This document shows, piece after piece, positions 1-8,418 of a DNA stretch of 64,000 nucleotides (the stretch's first letter is position 1; every line of letters begins with the position of its first letter). The position numbers and the translations under genes are program-made. The notes beneath the pieces are model-generated. The model was not told the origin of the DNA. It did not search any database and saw only the letters and a list, made by a program, of their open reading frames with translations. The DNA is from CAYVZU01 sp964455935 (GTDB lineage Bacteria; Fibrobacterota; CAYVZU01), in NCBI GenBank assembly GCA_964455935.1, contig CAYVZU010000004.1, positions 7,081 to 71,080 of the forward strand. The letters are read 5' to 3'.

Positions 1-2876
1 ACCGCTTCCACAACGGACGCCGCGCCCGCCGTAACGTCACCGCCCGCGAAAAGCCACGGCGTCGACGTGCTTCCCGTAACCAGGTTTACCGGAAGCTGGA
101 TGTTTCCGATCGTCTCCACCTCCACGCCGGAAAGAAGGGAAGGCAGGTCGCATTTTTGCCCAATTGCGAAAATAACGGTATCGGCATCCACCGTAAATGT
201 TTGATCGGTTTTCACGGGCTTGCGCCGGCCGCTTTCATCGTATTCGCCCAGCTTCATGACCGCGCAGAGAATTCCGACCGCCTTTCCATCTTTCACCGTC
301 ACGGATTCCGGGTTGGTCAGCGTTTTAAGGACCACGCCTTCGCGCAACGCATCATTGATCTCTTCATCCCAGGCCGGCATTTCCTCGCGGGTCCGCCGGT
401 AAATTAGCGTGACCTCGGCGCCAAGGCGCAAGGCCGACCGCGCGGCATCGATGGCCGCATTGCCGCCCCCGATAACCGCGACCCGTTTTCCGATTTGCGC
501 TTTTTTCCCTTCGCTGATCAGTCGCAGAAACTCCAGCGCGTCTGTCACGCCGCCGGCATCTGCGCCCGGAATGGAAAGACGCGCGCCCACCGGGGCACCA
601 ACCCCCACAAACACGGCTTCATACCCTTCGGCCCGGAGGGAAGGCAAGGTGAAATCCTTTCCCAGCCGCGCTTTGGTCTTAACCGTAACGCCCAGCGAAA
701 GAATCATTTTGATTTCTTTTTTCAATTCCTCGCGTGGCATCCGGTAGGCGGGAATGGTTTGAACGAGCATGCCTCCAAGCTCGTTTTCCGCTTCAAACAG
801 CACGGGTTTATAGCCCAAGCGCGCCAGAAAATAGGCGCAGGTCAGACCGGCCGGACCGCCTCCGATAATCGCGATTTTCCTGGAAGCGTTCTTTTCGTTG
901 ACCCGGACTTCCGGTAATTGAGGGGCCTTCTCTTGTTCGACCATAAATCGCTTTACACCGCGGATGGAAACAGGCGAATCGAGCGAAGCGCGGCGGCATT
1001 TGGTTTCGCAGGGATGGAAACAAACGCGCGCGCAAACAGAGGCGAATGGATTGCGTTCGCGGTGCAACCGCAGGGCCTCATCAAAACGCCGCTCGCCCGT
1101 ATAGGAGATAAATCCCGGAACATCCACGGATGCGGGACAACCGCTTTGGCAGGGCGCCCGCACGAGTTTTGAGCAAACCCCGGCATCGCATTGCTTCAGA
1201 AGAATGTGGGATTCGTATTCGTGCCGGAAATGGCGCAGTGTGGAAAGCACGGGGTTGGAGGCCGTTTGCCCCAGGCCGCAAAGCGAGGTGTCCTTGATCT
1301 GCTGCCCCATTTTTTCGAGCGCCGGAATGTCCTGCATTGTTCCCTGGCCCGAACAGATGCGGTTGAGTATCTCGAGCATGCGCATGGTCCCTTCGCGGCA
1401 AGGAACGCATTTTCCGCACGATTCTTCCTGGACGAACTCCAGAAAGAACCGCGCCACGTCCACCATGCAGGAATTCGCGTCCAGAACGATCAAGCCGCCC
1501 GAACCCATAATGGCGCCTAATTCCAGGAGCGACTCGTAATTCAAGGGCACGTTCAAATGCTTGCGCGGAATGCATCCGCCGGAAGGCCCTCCGATCTGGG
1601 CGGCCTTGAACTCACGGCCCGAAACGATCCCCCCGCCTATATCATAAATCAATTCGGCCAAGGGAGTGCCAATCGGGACTTCCACCAATCCCGTGTATTT
1701 TATGGCGCCGGCCAACGCGAACACCTTGGAGCCCTTGGCTTGCGCCGTACCGATCTCGGCAAACCATGTGCCGCCATGCAAAATGATTGGCGGGACATTG
1801 GCGTATGTCTCCACATTGTTAAGCACGGTGGGCTTGCTCCAAAGCCCCTTCTGCGCGGGAAAAGGCGGACGAGGCCGGGGTTCTCCGCGGTTTCCTTCAA
1901 TGGAAGCGATCAGCGCGGTCTCTTCGCCGCATACGAACGCGCCGGACCCCATGCGAATGGAAAGATCAAAGGAAAACGAGGACCCTAGGATATTCTCCCC
2001 TAAAAGGCCATATTGGCGCGCCTGCTTAATCGCGTGCTCCAGCCGCTCGACGGCCAACGGGTATTCGGCGCGCACATAAACAAAACCTTCCTTTGCGCCG
2101 ATCGCATAGGCGCCAATCGCCATGCCTTCGATCACGCTGTAGGGATCGCCTTCCAGAACGCTCCGGTCCATATAGGCCCCAGGATCGCCTTCGTCGGCAT
2201 TGCAAAGGATATATTTGGTCTCTCCCGGTTCAGCTTTTGTAAAATTCCACTTCAAGCCTGTAGGAAAACCGGCGCCCCCCCGTCCGCGCAATGCCGAGAT
2301 CTTTACTTGGCTTATAACTTCGTCGGGCGACAGCGAGGTCACGGCCTTGGCAAGGGCGGCGAAGCCATCCATGCCTATGTAATCTTCGATCCGCAGAGGA
2401 TCTACCTGGCCGCAGTTGCGGAGAACGATCTTTTTTTGCCGTTTGAAAAAAGGAATATCGCTGAGTTTCGCGAGGGATTCGGATTCCAAATCTCCCTTTG
2501 GAAGAAGGCGCTTAACGACCTCGCCCTTTTCGATGTGAAGATCAATGATTTCCTCGGCATCTTTCGGTCCGATATTTTGATAAAAAACATCGCCGGGACG
2601 GACAAGCAGGACCGGCCCGCAGACGCAAGGTCCCAGGCATCCTGTTTCCGTAAGCGTGACTTTGCCTTCCAGCTTCTTATCGCGGATGCGCGCAAGAAGC
2701 GCCTCTTTTATCCGATGCGAACCCGAAGCGATGCAACCGCCGCCCATGCACAATCGTACCTCGAATTTGCCCCCGGATATCCGGCTTTGCATTTCGGTTT
2801 TTACACGGTCCCGCATGGCCGCGAGCGCATGGGGATCGCCGATAATCTTTTTTGATTGGATTGTCGCGAATTTCAT
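1..2876 (-). CDS. NuoF-like flavoprotein fused to a GltD-like FAD/NAD(P) module (3' end outside window)
   Basis: The frame stays open from ATG 2876 to the window edge (about 958 codons), so the C-terminus is missing. Read in order: a thioredoxin-like [2Fe-2S] domain (GCLGPCVCGPV), the NuoF NADH/FMN domain (LRGRGGAGFPTGLKW, then NADEGDPGAYMDR), the SLBB region, and the 4Fe-4S site (SCGKCVPCREGT plus a later Cys). A Cys-rich Fer4_20-type linker follows (CQSGCPASVDVPG, VCARVCFHPCETKC), then a GltD-type FAD/NAD(P) fold (AIIGGGPAGLTCAYFLARLG, later AVIGGGNAAIDAARSALRLG). The ATG overlaps the NuoE stop as ATGA, implying translational coupling. Family knowledge: such fusions are diaphorase subunits of formate dehydrogenase, hydrogenase or flavin-bifurcating complexes. 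The OFA transporter upstream makes formate a reasonable guess, but the catalytic subunit is not visible. Confidence 0.9.
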   Translation of the reverse strand, partial: MKFATIQSKKIIGDPHALAAMRDRVKTEMQSRISGGKFEVRLCMGGGCIASGSHRIKEALLARIRDKKLEGKVTLTETGCLGPCVCGPVLLVRPGDVFYQNIGPKDAEEIIDLHIEKGEVVKRLLPKGDLESESLAKLSDIPFFKRQKKIVLRNCGQVDPLRIEDYIGMDGFAALAKAVTSLSPDEVISQVKISALRGRGGAGFPTGLKWNFTKAEPGETKYILCNADEGDPGAYMDRSVLEGDPYSVIEGMAIGAYAIGAKEGFVYVRAEYPLAVERLEHAIKQARQYGLLGENILGSSFSFDLSIRMGSGAFVCGEETALIASIEGNRGEPRPRPPFPAQKGLWSKPTVLNNVETYANVPPIILHGGTWFAEIGTAQAKGSKVFALAGAIKYTGLVEVPIGTPLAELIYDIGGGIVSGREFKAAQIGGPSGGCIPRKHLNVPLNYESLLELGAIMGSGGLIVLDANSCMVDVARFFLEFVQEESCGKCVPCREGTMRMLEILNRICSGQGTMQDIPALEKMGQQIKDTSLCGLGQTASNPVLSTLRHFRHEYESHILLKQCDAGVCSKLVRAPCQSGCPASVDVPGFISYTGERRFDEALRLHRERNPFASVCARVCFHPCETKCRRASLDSPVSIRGVKRFMVEQEKAPQLPEVRVNEKNASRKIAIIGGGPAGLTCAYFLARLGYKPVLFEAENELGGMLVQTIPAYRMPREELKKEIKMILSLGVTVKTKARLGKDFTLPSLRAEGYEAVFVGVGAPVGARLSIPGADAGGVTDALEFLRLISEGKKAQIGKRVAVIGGGNAAIDAARSALRLGAEVTLIYRRTREEMPAWDEEINDALREGVVLKTLTNPESVTVKDGKAVGILCAVMKLGEYDESGRRKPVKTDQTFTVDADTVIFAIGQKCDLPSLLSGVEVETIGNIQLPVNLVTGSTSTPWLFAGGDVTAGAASVVEA

Positions 2877-3406
2877 GCGCACACCATCTCTTTCTTTTCC
2901 ACCTCGCGGTATTGCTGCAAGATCTGGCGGACTTTTGCGGGCTTAACGCGTTGATGGACCGTATCGTTGACCATAATAACCGGCGCCAAACCGCACGCGC
3001 CGAAGCAGCGCCCGATTTCTAGGGTAAAAAGGCGGTCCGCCGAGGTTTCTCCGACGTCAATGCCCAGGTCTTTTTTTATGGCTTCCAGCACATCATTACC
3101 GCCGCGAACATAGCATGCCGTTCCCAGGCAGACGCGGACCGTATATTTCCCGCGCGGAACAAGGGAAAAAAAAGAGTAAAAGGTAATTACGCCCTGAATC
3201 TTTGAAAGGGGAACATTCAACTTGCTCCCAATCCGCCGGACCGCTTCGTTCGGGACGTATCCGAACATTTTTTGCGTCTCCTGAAGCGCCGGGATCAGGG
3301 GGCTTTGTACGGATTTGTATTCCTCCAGTTTGGCGTCCAGGTCGTCCAGAAGGATTTTCTCCTTTTCCGTAAGCGCAAATGCGCTTCGGTTTGCTTTCTT
3401 TTCCAT
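2873..3406 (-). CDS. NuoE-like [2Fe-2S] subunit of an NADH-linked oxidoreductase
   Basis: 177 residues, the usual NuoE/HydC length. A helical N-terminal part (about residues 20-75, with IPALQETQKMFGYVP) precedes a thioredoxin-like ferredoxin. Its four cluster ligands are visible as C93 and C98 (CLGTAC) and C134 and C138 (CFGAC). The protein would hand electrons between the FMN of the NuoF-like partner and further clusters in the cytoplasm. ATG is preceded by GGGGAG, and the stop overlaps the next start by 4 bases, so it belongs to the same operon. NuoE-like subunits occur in complex I, [FeFe] hydrogenases and formate dehydrogenases; with only E and F present, complex I is unlikely. Confidence 0.93.
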   Translation of the reverse strand: MEKKANRSAFALTEKEKILLDDLDAKLEEYKSVQSPLIPALQETQKMFGYVPNEAVRRIGSKLNVPLSKIQGVITFYSFFSLVPRGKYTVRVCLGTACYVRGGNDVLEAIKKDLGIDVGETSADRLFTLEIGRCFGACGLAPVIMVNDTVHQRVKPAKVRQILQQYREVEKKEMVCA

Positions 3407-3436
3407 TATTCCAGCTCCCCAAAAATGATTAATTCG

Positions 3437-4735
3437 TTACGCATTGGACTTCGCCGCGTAAGGTTTGTTGCCGGCAATGAAAGAAAGCAGCAATCCGATT
3501 GCAAGCACAATCGCCCCAAACGCAAAGGAGTAGTAGGCGGCATTTGCGGGGCGCAAATCCGAAATGACCGCAACAACCTGGGGGCCCACAATTCCCGCCA
3601 CCGACCAAGCCGTAAGAATCGATCCGTATACGATCGGCATCATTTTGGCGCCGAATACCGTGGTAACAAAAGAGGGCATCGTGCCGAATCCGCCGCCATA
3701 GCAAAGCAGGATATAGCAAATCAGAATTGCAAATACCCAAGGATTCGAAACGAACATGAGTGATATGAAGGCCAGCACCTGGGTTGTAAGCATGATCCGA
3801 AAAACCTGTATTCTTCCGAGTTTATCCGAGGTTCCTCCCCAGAAAAAGCGACCTATGCCATTGAAAAGTGAACTGACGGCGATCAGTGTCGCGCCAATCG
3901 CGGCCAACGCTGCTGCATCGAGGTTGGGATTTGCGGCTTTTGCGAAACCCTGCATAAGAGGGGATTGAAAACCGATGATGGCGATCCCAGCACAGATATT
4001 GCAGAAGAAAATTAGCCACATAATGAAAAAACGACCGCTAAACACATATTCCAAAAGGGTTCCTGAACGTTCATCCACCTGTGCGGATGCGGCCGTTGGC
4101 TTGGAAGCGGCGTTTTGGGCCGCTGGAACGGTATAGCCGGCCGGGGGATTTTGTAGAAAAAATCCGGCAAACATGGTCAGGGCCATGAAAACCAGGCCCA
4201 GGTAAGCGAAAACCTGGACCAGATTGCCGTGAGTGGCCGAAAGCAGCATCGGCGCGAATACTTTGCTCATCAGCAAGGCGCCCAACCCAAAGCCCATGAC
4301 GACCATTCCCGTAATAAAGCCCCGCTTGTCGGGAAACCATTTTGCCGCGGTCGCCACAGGCGTAACATAACCCAGTCCCAGTCCGCATCCGCCAATGACT
4401 CCGTATCCAATGTACAGCAAAACAAGCGATTGATTTCGCAGCGCAAGAGCGCCCAAAAGGTATCCCAATCCAAAGAGAAATCCGCCGGTCATCGCCAATT
4501 TTCGAGGACCATATTTGGCCAGATTAACTCCGCCCCAGGCGGCCGAAAGGCCAAGGAAACAGATCGCAAGGCTAAAAGCCCAAGCCGCTTGCGAGTTGCT
4601 CCATTGGTAAGTGGCGGTCAGGGGCTTCTGGAAATAGCTCCAGGCATAAACCGTTCCGAGCATAAGTTGAAGCGCCACGCCGGCGAAGGCTACTCCCCAT
4701 CGATTCTGCACGGCCGTCTTTGAACCTCGTTCCAT
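3437..4735 (-). CDS. OFA-family major facilitator transporter (oxalate/formate antiporter type)
   Basis: 432 residues with about 12 hydrophobic segments and a polar loop near residues 205-225. The N-terminal pattern (RWGVAFAGVALQLMLGTVYA) and the stretch GYGVIGGCGLGLGYVTPVAT are typical of the OFA family, which exchanges small mono- or dicarboxylates across the inner membrane. The start has an AGGAGG ribosome site. The gene lies 30 bp before the NuoE-like gene on the same strand and behind a CRP-type palindrome, so transporter and redox enzyme are probably expressed together. Formate or oxalate as substrate is inferred from family and neighbours, not shown. Confidence 0.88.
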   Translation of the reverse strand: MERGSKTAVQNRWGVAFAGVALQLMLGTVYAWSYFQKPLTATYQWSNSQAAWAFSLAICFLGLSAAWGGVNLAKYGPRKLAMTGGFLFGLGYLLGALALRNQSLVLLYIGYGVIGGCGLGLGYVTPVATAAKWFPDKRGFITGMVVMGFGLGALLMSKVFAPMLLSATHGNLVQVFAYLGLVFMALTMFAGFFLQNPPAGYTVPAAQNAASKPTAASAQVDERSGTLLEYVFSGRFFIMWLIFFCNICAGIAIIGFQSPLMQGFAKAANPNLDAAALAAIGATLIAVSSLFNGIGRFFWGGTSDKLGRIQVFRIMLTTQVLAFISLMFVSNPWVFAILICYILLCYGGGFGTMPSFVTTVFGAKMMPIVYGSILTAWSVAGIVGPQVVAVISDLRPANAAYYSFAFGAIVLAIGLLLSFIAGNKPYAAKSNA

Positions 4736-4801
4736 GAATCCTCCTGCTTTGTGTGTTTAAGGAATTGTTATTTTTGTACCCGTTCTTAATTGGAGTCGCT
4801 T

Positions 4802-4831
4802 AAAATAAATGCTCTTATTATGAAATGGCAA
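4802..4831 (-). promoter_or_regulatory. candidate promoter of the OFA-nuoE-nuoF operon
   Basis: On the minus strand a TTGCCA hexamer (4826-4831) is followed after 18 bases by TATTTT (4802-4807), placing a start near 4795, about 60 bases before the transporter ATG. Both boxes are imperfect. Support comes from position and from the CRP-type site immediately upstream. Confidence 0.35.
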
Positions 4832-4837
4832 CGATTA

Positions 4838-4853
4838 TGTGAGAAAAATCACA
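4838..4853. promoter_or_regulatory. perfect CRP-type operator TGTGA-N6-TCACA
   Basis: The sequence TGTGAGAAAAATCACA is an exact TGTGA-N6-TCACA palindrome, the Crp/Vfr/GlxR consensus (FNR sites read TTGAT-N4-ATCAA). It lies about 100 bp upstream of the transporter start and just upstream of a candidate -35 box, an activator-type position. A Crp/Fnr-family regulator is inferred; none is encoded in the window. Confidence 0.55.
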
Positions 4854-4861
4854 TCACCGTT

Positions 4862-5310
4862 TAGCCCTGCTTTGAAATGACCCAAGTTAGAGCATGCGGC
4901 CTAAAACACCTTTCACACCGATACAAGCCAGTTTGTTGGTGGCTTTAAAGAATCCGTTTCATGGGAAATTTGCCTCGAAAATGAAGCATGAAGCTGAGAT
5001 GGGGCAAATCTGGCATCTCAGCTGCCCCAAAGATAAATGAATTGTGACATTTTAGGTACCCTTAAGCGATTTAAGCATATTTTGTAACATAAACTGGGGC
5101 ACGCAGCCATCCTAAATGGTGTAGTGGCATTTATTAAATGCCCAGGTTCCCGCTGCGAAGCTGGGCTCAAACCGACCCGTTCTCCGCTTTGGATGGAGAA
5201 ATTGGAACAAGATCTTACCACTTTCAATATGGAGAATCAACTGCGCCATTTGGGATGATGAAGACGGCTTTGGCTGGACCGCCGAGATCAAATTCTGAAT
5301 CCACGTCGAT
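4862..5310. other. gene-poor spacer with hairpins and a possible decayed reading frame
   Basis: No convincing gene. Visible: a hairpin with arms GCTGAGATG (4993-5001) and CATCTCAGC (5014-5022), which on the minus strand could be a weak terminator for the cytochrome operon; a near-perfect palindrome GGCATTTATTAAATGCC (5126-5142); and a plus-strand open stretch (about 5140-5298) ending in INCAIWDDEDGFGWTAEIKF. That stretch resembles the end of a secreted sugar-binding domain but has no start or homologous body here. Confidence 0.35.
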
Positions 5311-6111
5311 TCAGTTATACCCGTGCAGCCCGCCCAGAACCAGCGTGGCAAAAATGGTTGCCAGCACGCAAATGAACCCCAAGAGACTTAAAAGAACCGT
5401 CGGCATGCCGCGCCAACCTCGAATCCAACGGGCATGCAGGTATATAGTATAGACCAGCCAGATGATCAGCGCGCCGACTTCCTTGGGGTCCCAACTCCAG
5501 AAGCTGCCCCAGGCCTGATGCGCCCAAATAGCCCCGGCAAAGAGCGCACCAACGGTGAAAAGCGGGTATCCCGCGGAAATCGCTTTGTATTCAAACTGGT
5601 CGATGAGAACCCAATCCGGAAGCCTCCGGCCCAAGCGGCTGTGCATCGGGACAGCCCGCTTTAGGAGGAACAGAAGACTCGCGCCAAAGGCCACGGCAAA
5701 GGCCGCTTCACCTGCGGCCGCCAGGGTCACGTGAATCGGCAGCCAGATGCTTCTCAAGGCCGGCACAAGCTGGGCCGAAGGCTCCTTGGGGAGAAGCGAG
5801 GCCGCGGCCACAAGCATGAACACGATCCAGGCAATGGCCGTCTCGAATTCGGGCCTGCGGAATTTCACCATCGCGACGAAGTAAAAGATGGCAGTGGCCC
5901 AGGAAAGGAGACCAAGATATTCGAAAAGGTTCGTGATGGGTAGATGGCCCAAGGCGAATCCGCGGCGGCCCAAGGCCAGGCTCTCCACAATCAATCCGGC
6001 AGCCATCGACAGCTCGGCCGTAAGGCCGATTTTTCTATGCCTCACCACAATGTGAGCCGTGTGCAGGAGACAGGCAGTGCCATAAAGCAGAAAGCAGGTC
6101 CGGAAGAGCAC
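5311..6111 (-). CDS. ccsA: cytochrome c biogenesis protein CcsA/ResC (System II heme-handling subunit)
   Basis: 266 residues, about eight membrane segments. The tryptophan-rich heme-binding WWD motif is present as WGSFWSWDPKE (about residues 201-211), and conserved histidines flank it (for example IHVTLAAAGE near 125 and GLHGYN at the end). With ResB it exports heme and ligates it to CXXCH motifs at the outer face of the inner membrane. Start is GTG at 6111, 4 bases after the ResB stop. It is the last gene of the operon that begins near 12160 and contains a multiheme cytochrome as an obvious client. Confidence 0.93.
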   Translation of the reverse strand: MLFRTCFLLYGTACLLHTAHIVVRHRKIGLTAELSMAAGLIVESLALGRRGFALGHLPITNLFEYLGLLSWATAIFYFVAMVKFRRPEFETAIAWIVFMLVAAASLLPKEPSAQLVPALRSIWLPIHVTLAAAGEAAFAVAFGASLLFLLKRAVPMHSRLGRRLPDWVLIDQFEYKAISAGYPLFTVGALFAGAIWAHQAWGSFWSWDPKEVGALIIWLVYTIYLHARWIRGWRGMPTVLLSLLGFICVLATIFATLVLGGLHGYN

Positions 6112-6115
6112 GACA

Positions 6116-7201
6116 TCAAGGCCGTTCGTAAGAACCTCCCAACTCCGGCACGGAGCGTTTCACAAAGGAGACAAGAATAAGGCCGGCACAGCTTAGGGTG
6201 ATCGCGATCCAGACCAGAAGTTCGGCCGGATTTCGCTTGATCTGAATTCCCGAGGAATAGGCCGGCCGATAATCAACAAGAGCAACATCGAAACTCGTTC
6301 GGCTTCCATGAAATGTCGGGTGCCGGGCAAAAACCCAACCATTGAAAACCGTATCCGCTTCTCGCACAACAACCGTTCGAAGCGCTGGGTTGCGCGACTG
6401 CTTCGATCGCGAATAGGCCTGGCGTGTGCGGAGGTCAAAGGCAAAATCTGCGAGGAAGCGATCCAAATGAATCGAAAGGGATTCGGCTATTTGAACTGTC
6501 CGGCCATAGGGTATGGTGCCTGTGTAGTTCAACCGGGGTCCCGTTATGTTTAGGGAGGCGCTGTCAATGCATTCCGGATCTTCCACATAGGTCATTTGGT
6601 AGAAACGGAACCCGTTAAATTTTGCCGGACGATTCACCTCGGTCGTCAGACGGGCCAGGACCTGCCCTTGGCCGGACAAAAAAGTTAGGTCCGTCTGATA
6701 ATTGCGGATTGCGCCTTTCTCATCTTGATCAATACGAAAGCGGTCGGCGCGGACTTGGAAAGACAGGCCCGGGATGGGAATGGCTTCACCGGGCCGCATC
6801 TGCACCAGACGGTCGAATCCAAATCGGCTCAGATATCCGGCAATCAGAAAGAGAACCAATGAAGAATGGAATACCGCCGAACCGATTGTGCGCCAGAACA
6901 CCCCGGCCTTGGGGCCGCGATCCGGTTTTGAATGACTCACCGAACCGACGGCTTGAATCGCACGGCGAATACCGCATACCGCCAGTTGAACTCCCAGGAG
7001 ACCCAGGAGAAACAAAAAGAGGGGCGAGTCGAACATGCGGTCGAAGCCCGCAAATCGAACCAGCGCAGACCCCGCCCTTCCAAGAAGACGCCGGTGCTGT
7101 TCCGGCGAAAGATTCTGGGGAACAAGGATTCCAACAACCGAGAGCAGGGCGATGCCGGCCGCGACAGCCATGCCCCCCCGCATGGAAAGAAACCGGTTCA
7201 C
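6116..7201 (-). CDS. resB: cytochrome c biogenesis protein ResB (Ccs1)
   Basis: 361 residues from a GTG at 7201, directly behind the CcdA stop. This start gives NRFLSMRGGMAVAAGIALLS, the usual short N-terminus before the first membrane helix. An ATG at 7264 would add a hydrophilic stretch overlapping ccdA by 61 bp and is less likely. Membrane segments lie near the N-terminus, at FLFLLGLLGVQLAVC and after VFWRTIGSAVFH. A large periplasmic domain and a last helix (VWIAITLSCAGLILVSF) follow, as in ResB. It partners CcsA in apocytochrome-heme ligation. Confidence 0.9.
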   Translation of the reverse strand: MNRFLSMRGGMAVAAGIALLSVVGILVPQNLSPEQHRRLLGRAGSALVRFAGFDRMFDSPLFLFLLGLLGVQLAVCGIRRAIQAVGSVSHSKPDRGPKAGVFWRTIGSAVFHSSLVLFLIAGYLSRFGFDRLVQMRPGEAIPIPGLSFQVRADRFRIDQDEKGAIRNYQTDLTFLSGQGQVLARLTTEVNRPAKFNGFRFYQMTYVEDPECIDSASLNITGPRLNYTGTIPYGRTVQIAESLSIHLDRFLADFAFDLRTRQAYSRSKQSRNPALRTVVVREADTVFNGWVFARHPTFHGSRTSFDVALVDYRPAYSSGIQIKRNPAELLVWIAITLSCAGLILVSFVKRSVPELGGSYERP

Positions 7202-7203
7202 GG

Positions 7204-7914
7204 TCAGAACATTCCCTTGCCCATTTGCACCAGGAAATATTCCCCCGCGGCAATCATCAGCCAACCCAGGGCCTTTTTAATCCGGACCATCCAGGCGCCC
7301 GAACGCGGCATATGCGCGAGCAGCCCCGCAAACGTCCCCACCAGGATCAGCAAAGCCCCGAGCCCAATCGCGTATACAAACAGAAGACTGGAACCATACA
7401 CAAAGCTCCGGGTTGTGCCGGCATAGGCCAGGACCACGCCCAGCACCGGCGCGGTGCAAGGAGAGGCGACCAGTCCAAAGACAATTCCCATCAGGAGCAC
7501 ATTGGCGTACTTGCCGCCCTGCCGGTCGGCTTCCTGCAATTTCGAAAGAAATCCGGGCAAACGGATTTCGTACACACCCAGCATGCTGAGGCCCAGCAGG
7601 ATGCAGATATTCGCAACAAGAAACGACACCCAGGGACTACTGCTGATCTGGCCAAACAGCGTACCCGTTCCAACGGCAATCAGGCCAAGAGCCGAATAGG
7701 TCAGCGCAATTCCAACAACAAAAACCAGGGACAAAAGAAACGATTGCAGCCTTGAGGATTGTTTCTGGCCCGCAATGATGCCAACCGTGATGGGAATCAT
7801 GGGATAGATACACGGTGTGAGGCTGGACAATACGCCTCCAAGCAGTACCATCAGGTAGGCCGTCATCTTGCCTTGTGCCAAATACATCTGCAGAGATTGA
7901 ATGATTGCGTCCAT
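7204..7914 (-). CDS. ccdA: CcdA/DsbD-type transmembrane electron carrier
   Basis: 236 residues, six or seven membrane segments. The redox-active cysteines are C35 (SSLTPCIYPM) and C153 (VASPCTAPVLG), each in the conserved TPC/SPC context of the CcdA/DsbD family. The protein moves electrons from cytoplasmic thioredoxin to periplasmic thioredoxin-like proteins, keeping heme-binding cysteines reduced. It has AGGAG before ATG, lies 9 bp after the TlpA-like gene, its likely partner, and 2 bp before resB. Confidence 0.93.
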   Translation of the reverse strand: MDAIIQSLQMYLAQGKMTAYLMVLLGGVLSSLTPCIYPMIPITVGIIAGQKQSSRLQSFLLSLVFVVGIALTYSALGLIAVGTGTLFGQISSSPWVSFLVANICILLGLSMLGVYEIRLPGFLSKLQEADRQGGKYANVLLMGIVFGLVASPCTAPVLGVVLAYAGTTRSFVYGSSLLFVYAIGLGALLILVGTFAGLLAHMPRSGAWMVRIKKALGWLMIAAGEYFLVQMGKGMF

Positions 7915-7923
7915 GGGAAACTC

Positions 7924-8403
7924 CTATTTGAGAAGCGCTTCAATCGCCGCCTCGATCTTCTTGCCTTCGTCGGGTGAATAGCCGCGGAATCGCTTGGCGA
8001 TATTTCTATTCTCGTCAAGAATGATCAGCGAGGGGACGCCCTTTATGTCGTAAGGTTTTGTGGTTTCGCCCTTGGGATCCAGCAAAATCATATAACTGAT
8101 CTGGGCCTTTTTCGCGAAGCCGGAAATCTTTGGGGACGGCTGCCGGTCCAGGTTGACGCCAACCACCTGAAGCCCTTGCGGTCCATATTTCTTCTGAAGG
8201 TCATTCAACGCCGGAAAGGCCTCTTTGCAGGTCTTGCACCACACAGCCCAAAAATCGAGAACAATGACTTTCGCTTTCAGGTCCTCCAAACGAACCTGAT
8301 TTCCCTGCAGGTCGAATAGGCTGAATACAGGGGCCGGCGACGATGCGGTTGCATCGGCAAGAAGACCGGCGACGAACACCAATGTGGCCACGATCCGTTT
8401 CAT
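7924..8403 (-). CDS. TlpA/ResA-like periplasmic thioredoxin
   Basis: 159 residues with an N-terminal signal sequence (KRIVATLVFVAGLLADATAS). A thioredoxin fold follows: FSLFDLQGNQVRLEDLKAKV, the active site WAVWCKTCKE (C56, C59) and a cis-proline region KGVPSLIIL. AAGGAGG precedes the ATG. Its job is probably to reduce apocytochrome disulfides (ResA role) using electrons from the neighbouring CcdA. In Bacteroidetes a similar small thioredoxin often sits beside DUF3570 and DUF4266 genes, as here. Confidence 0.92.
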   Translation of the reverse strand: MKRIVATLVFVAGLLADATASSPAPVFSLFDLQGNQVRLEDLKAKVIVLDFWAVWCKTCKEAFPALNDLQKKYGPQGLQVVGVNLDRQPSPKISGFAKKAQISYMILLDPKGETTKPYDIKGVPSLIILDENRNIAKRFRGYSPDEGKKIEAAIEALLK

Positions 8404-8418
8404 GATTCCTCCTTACTT

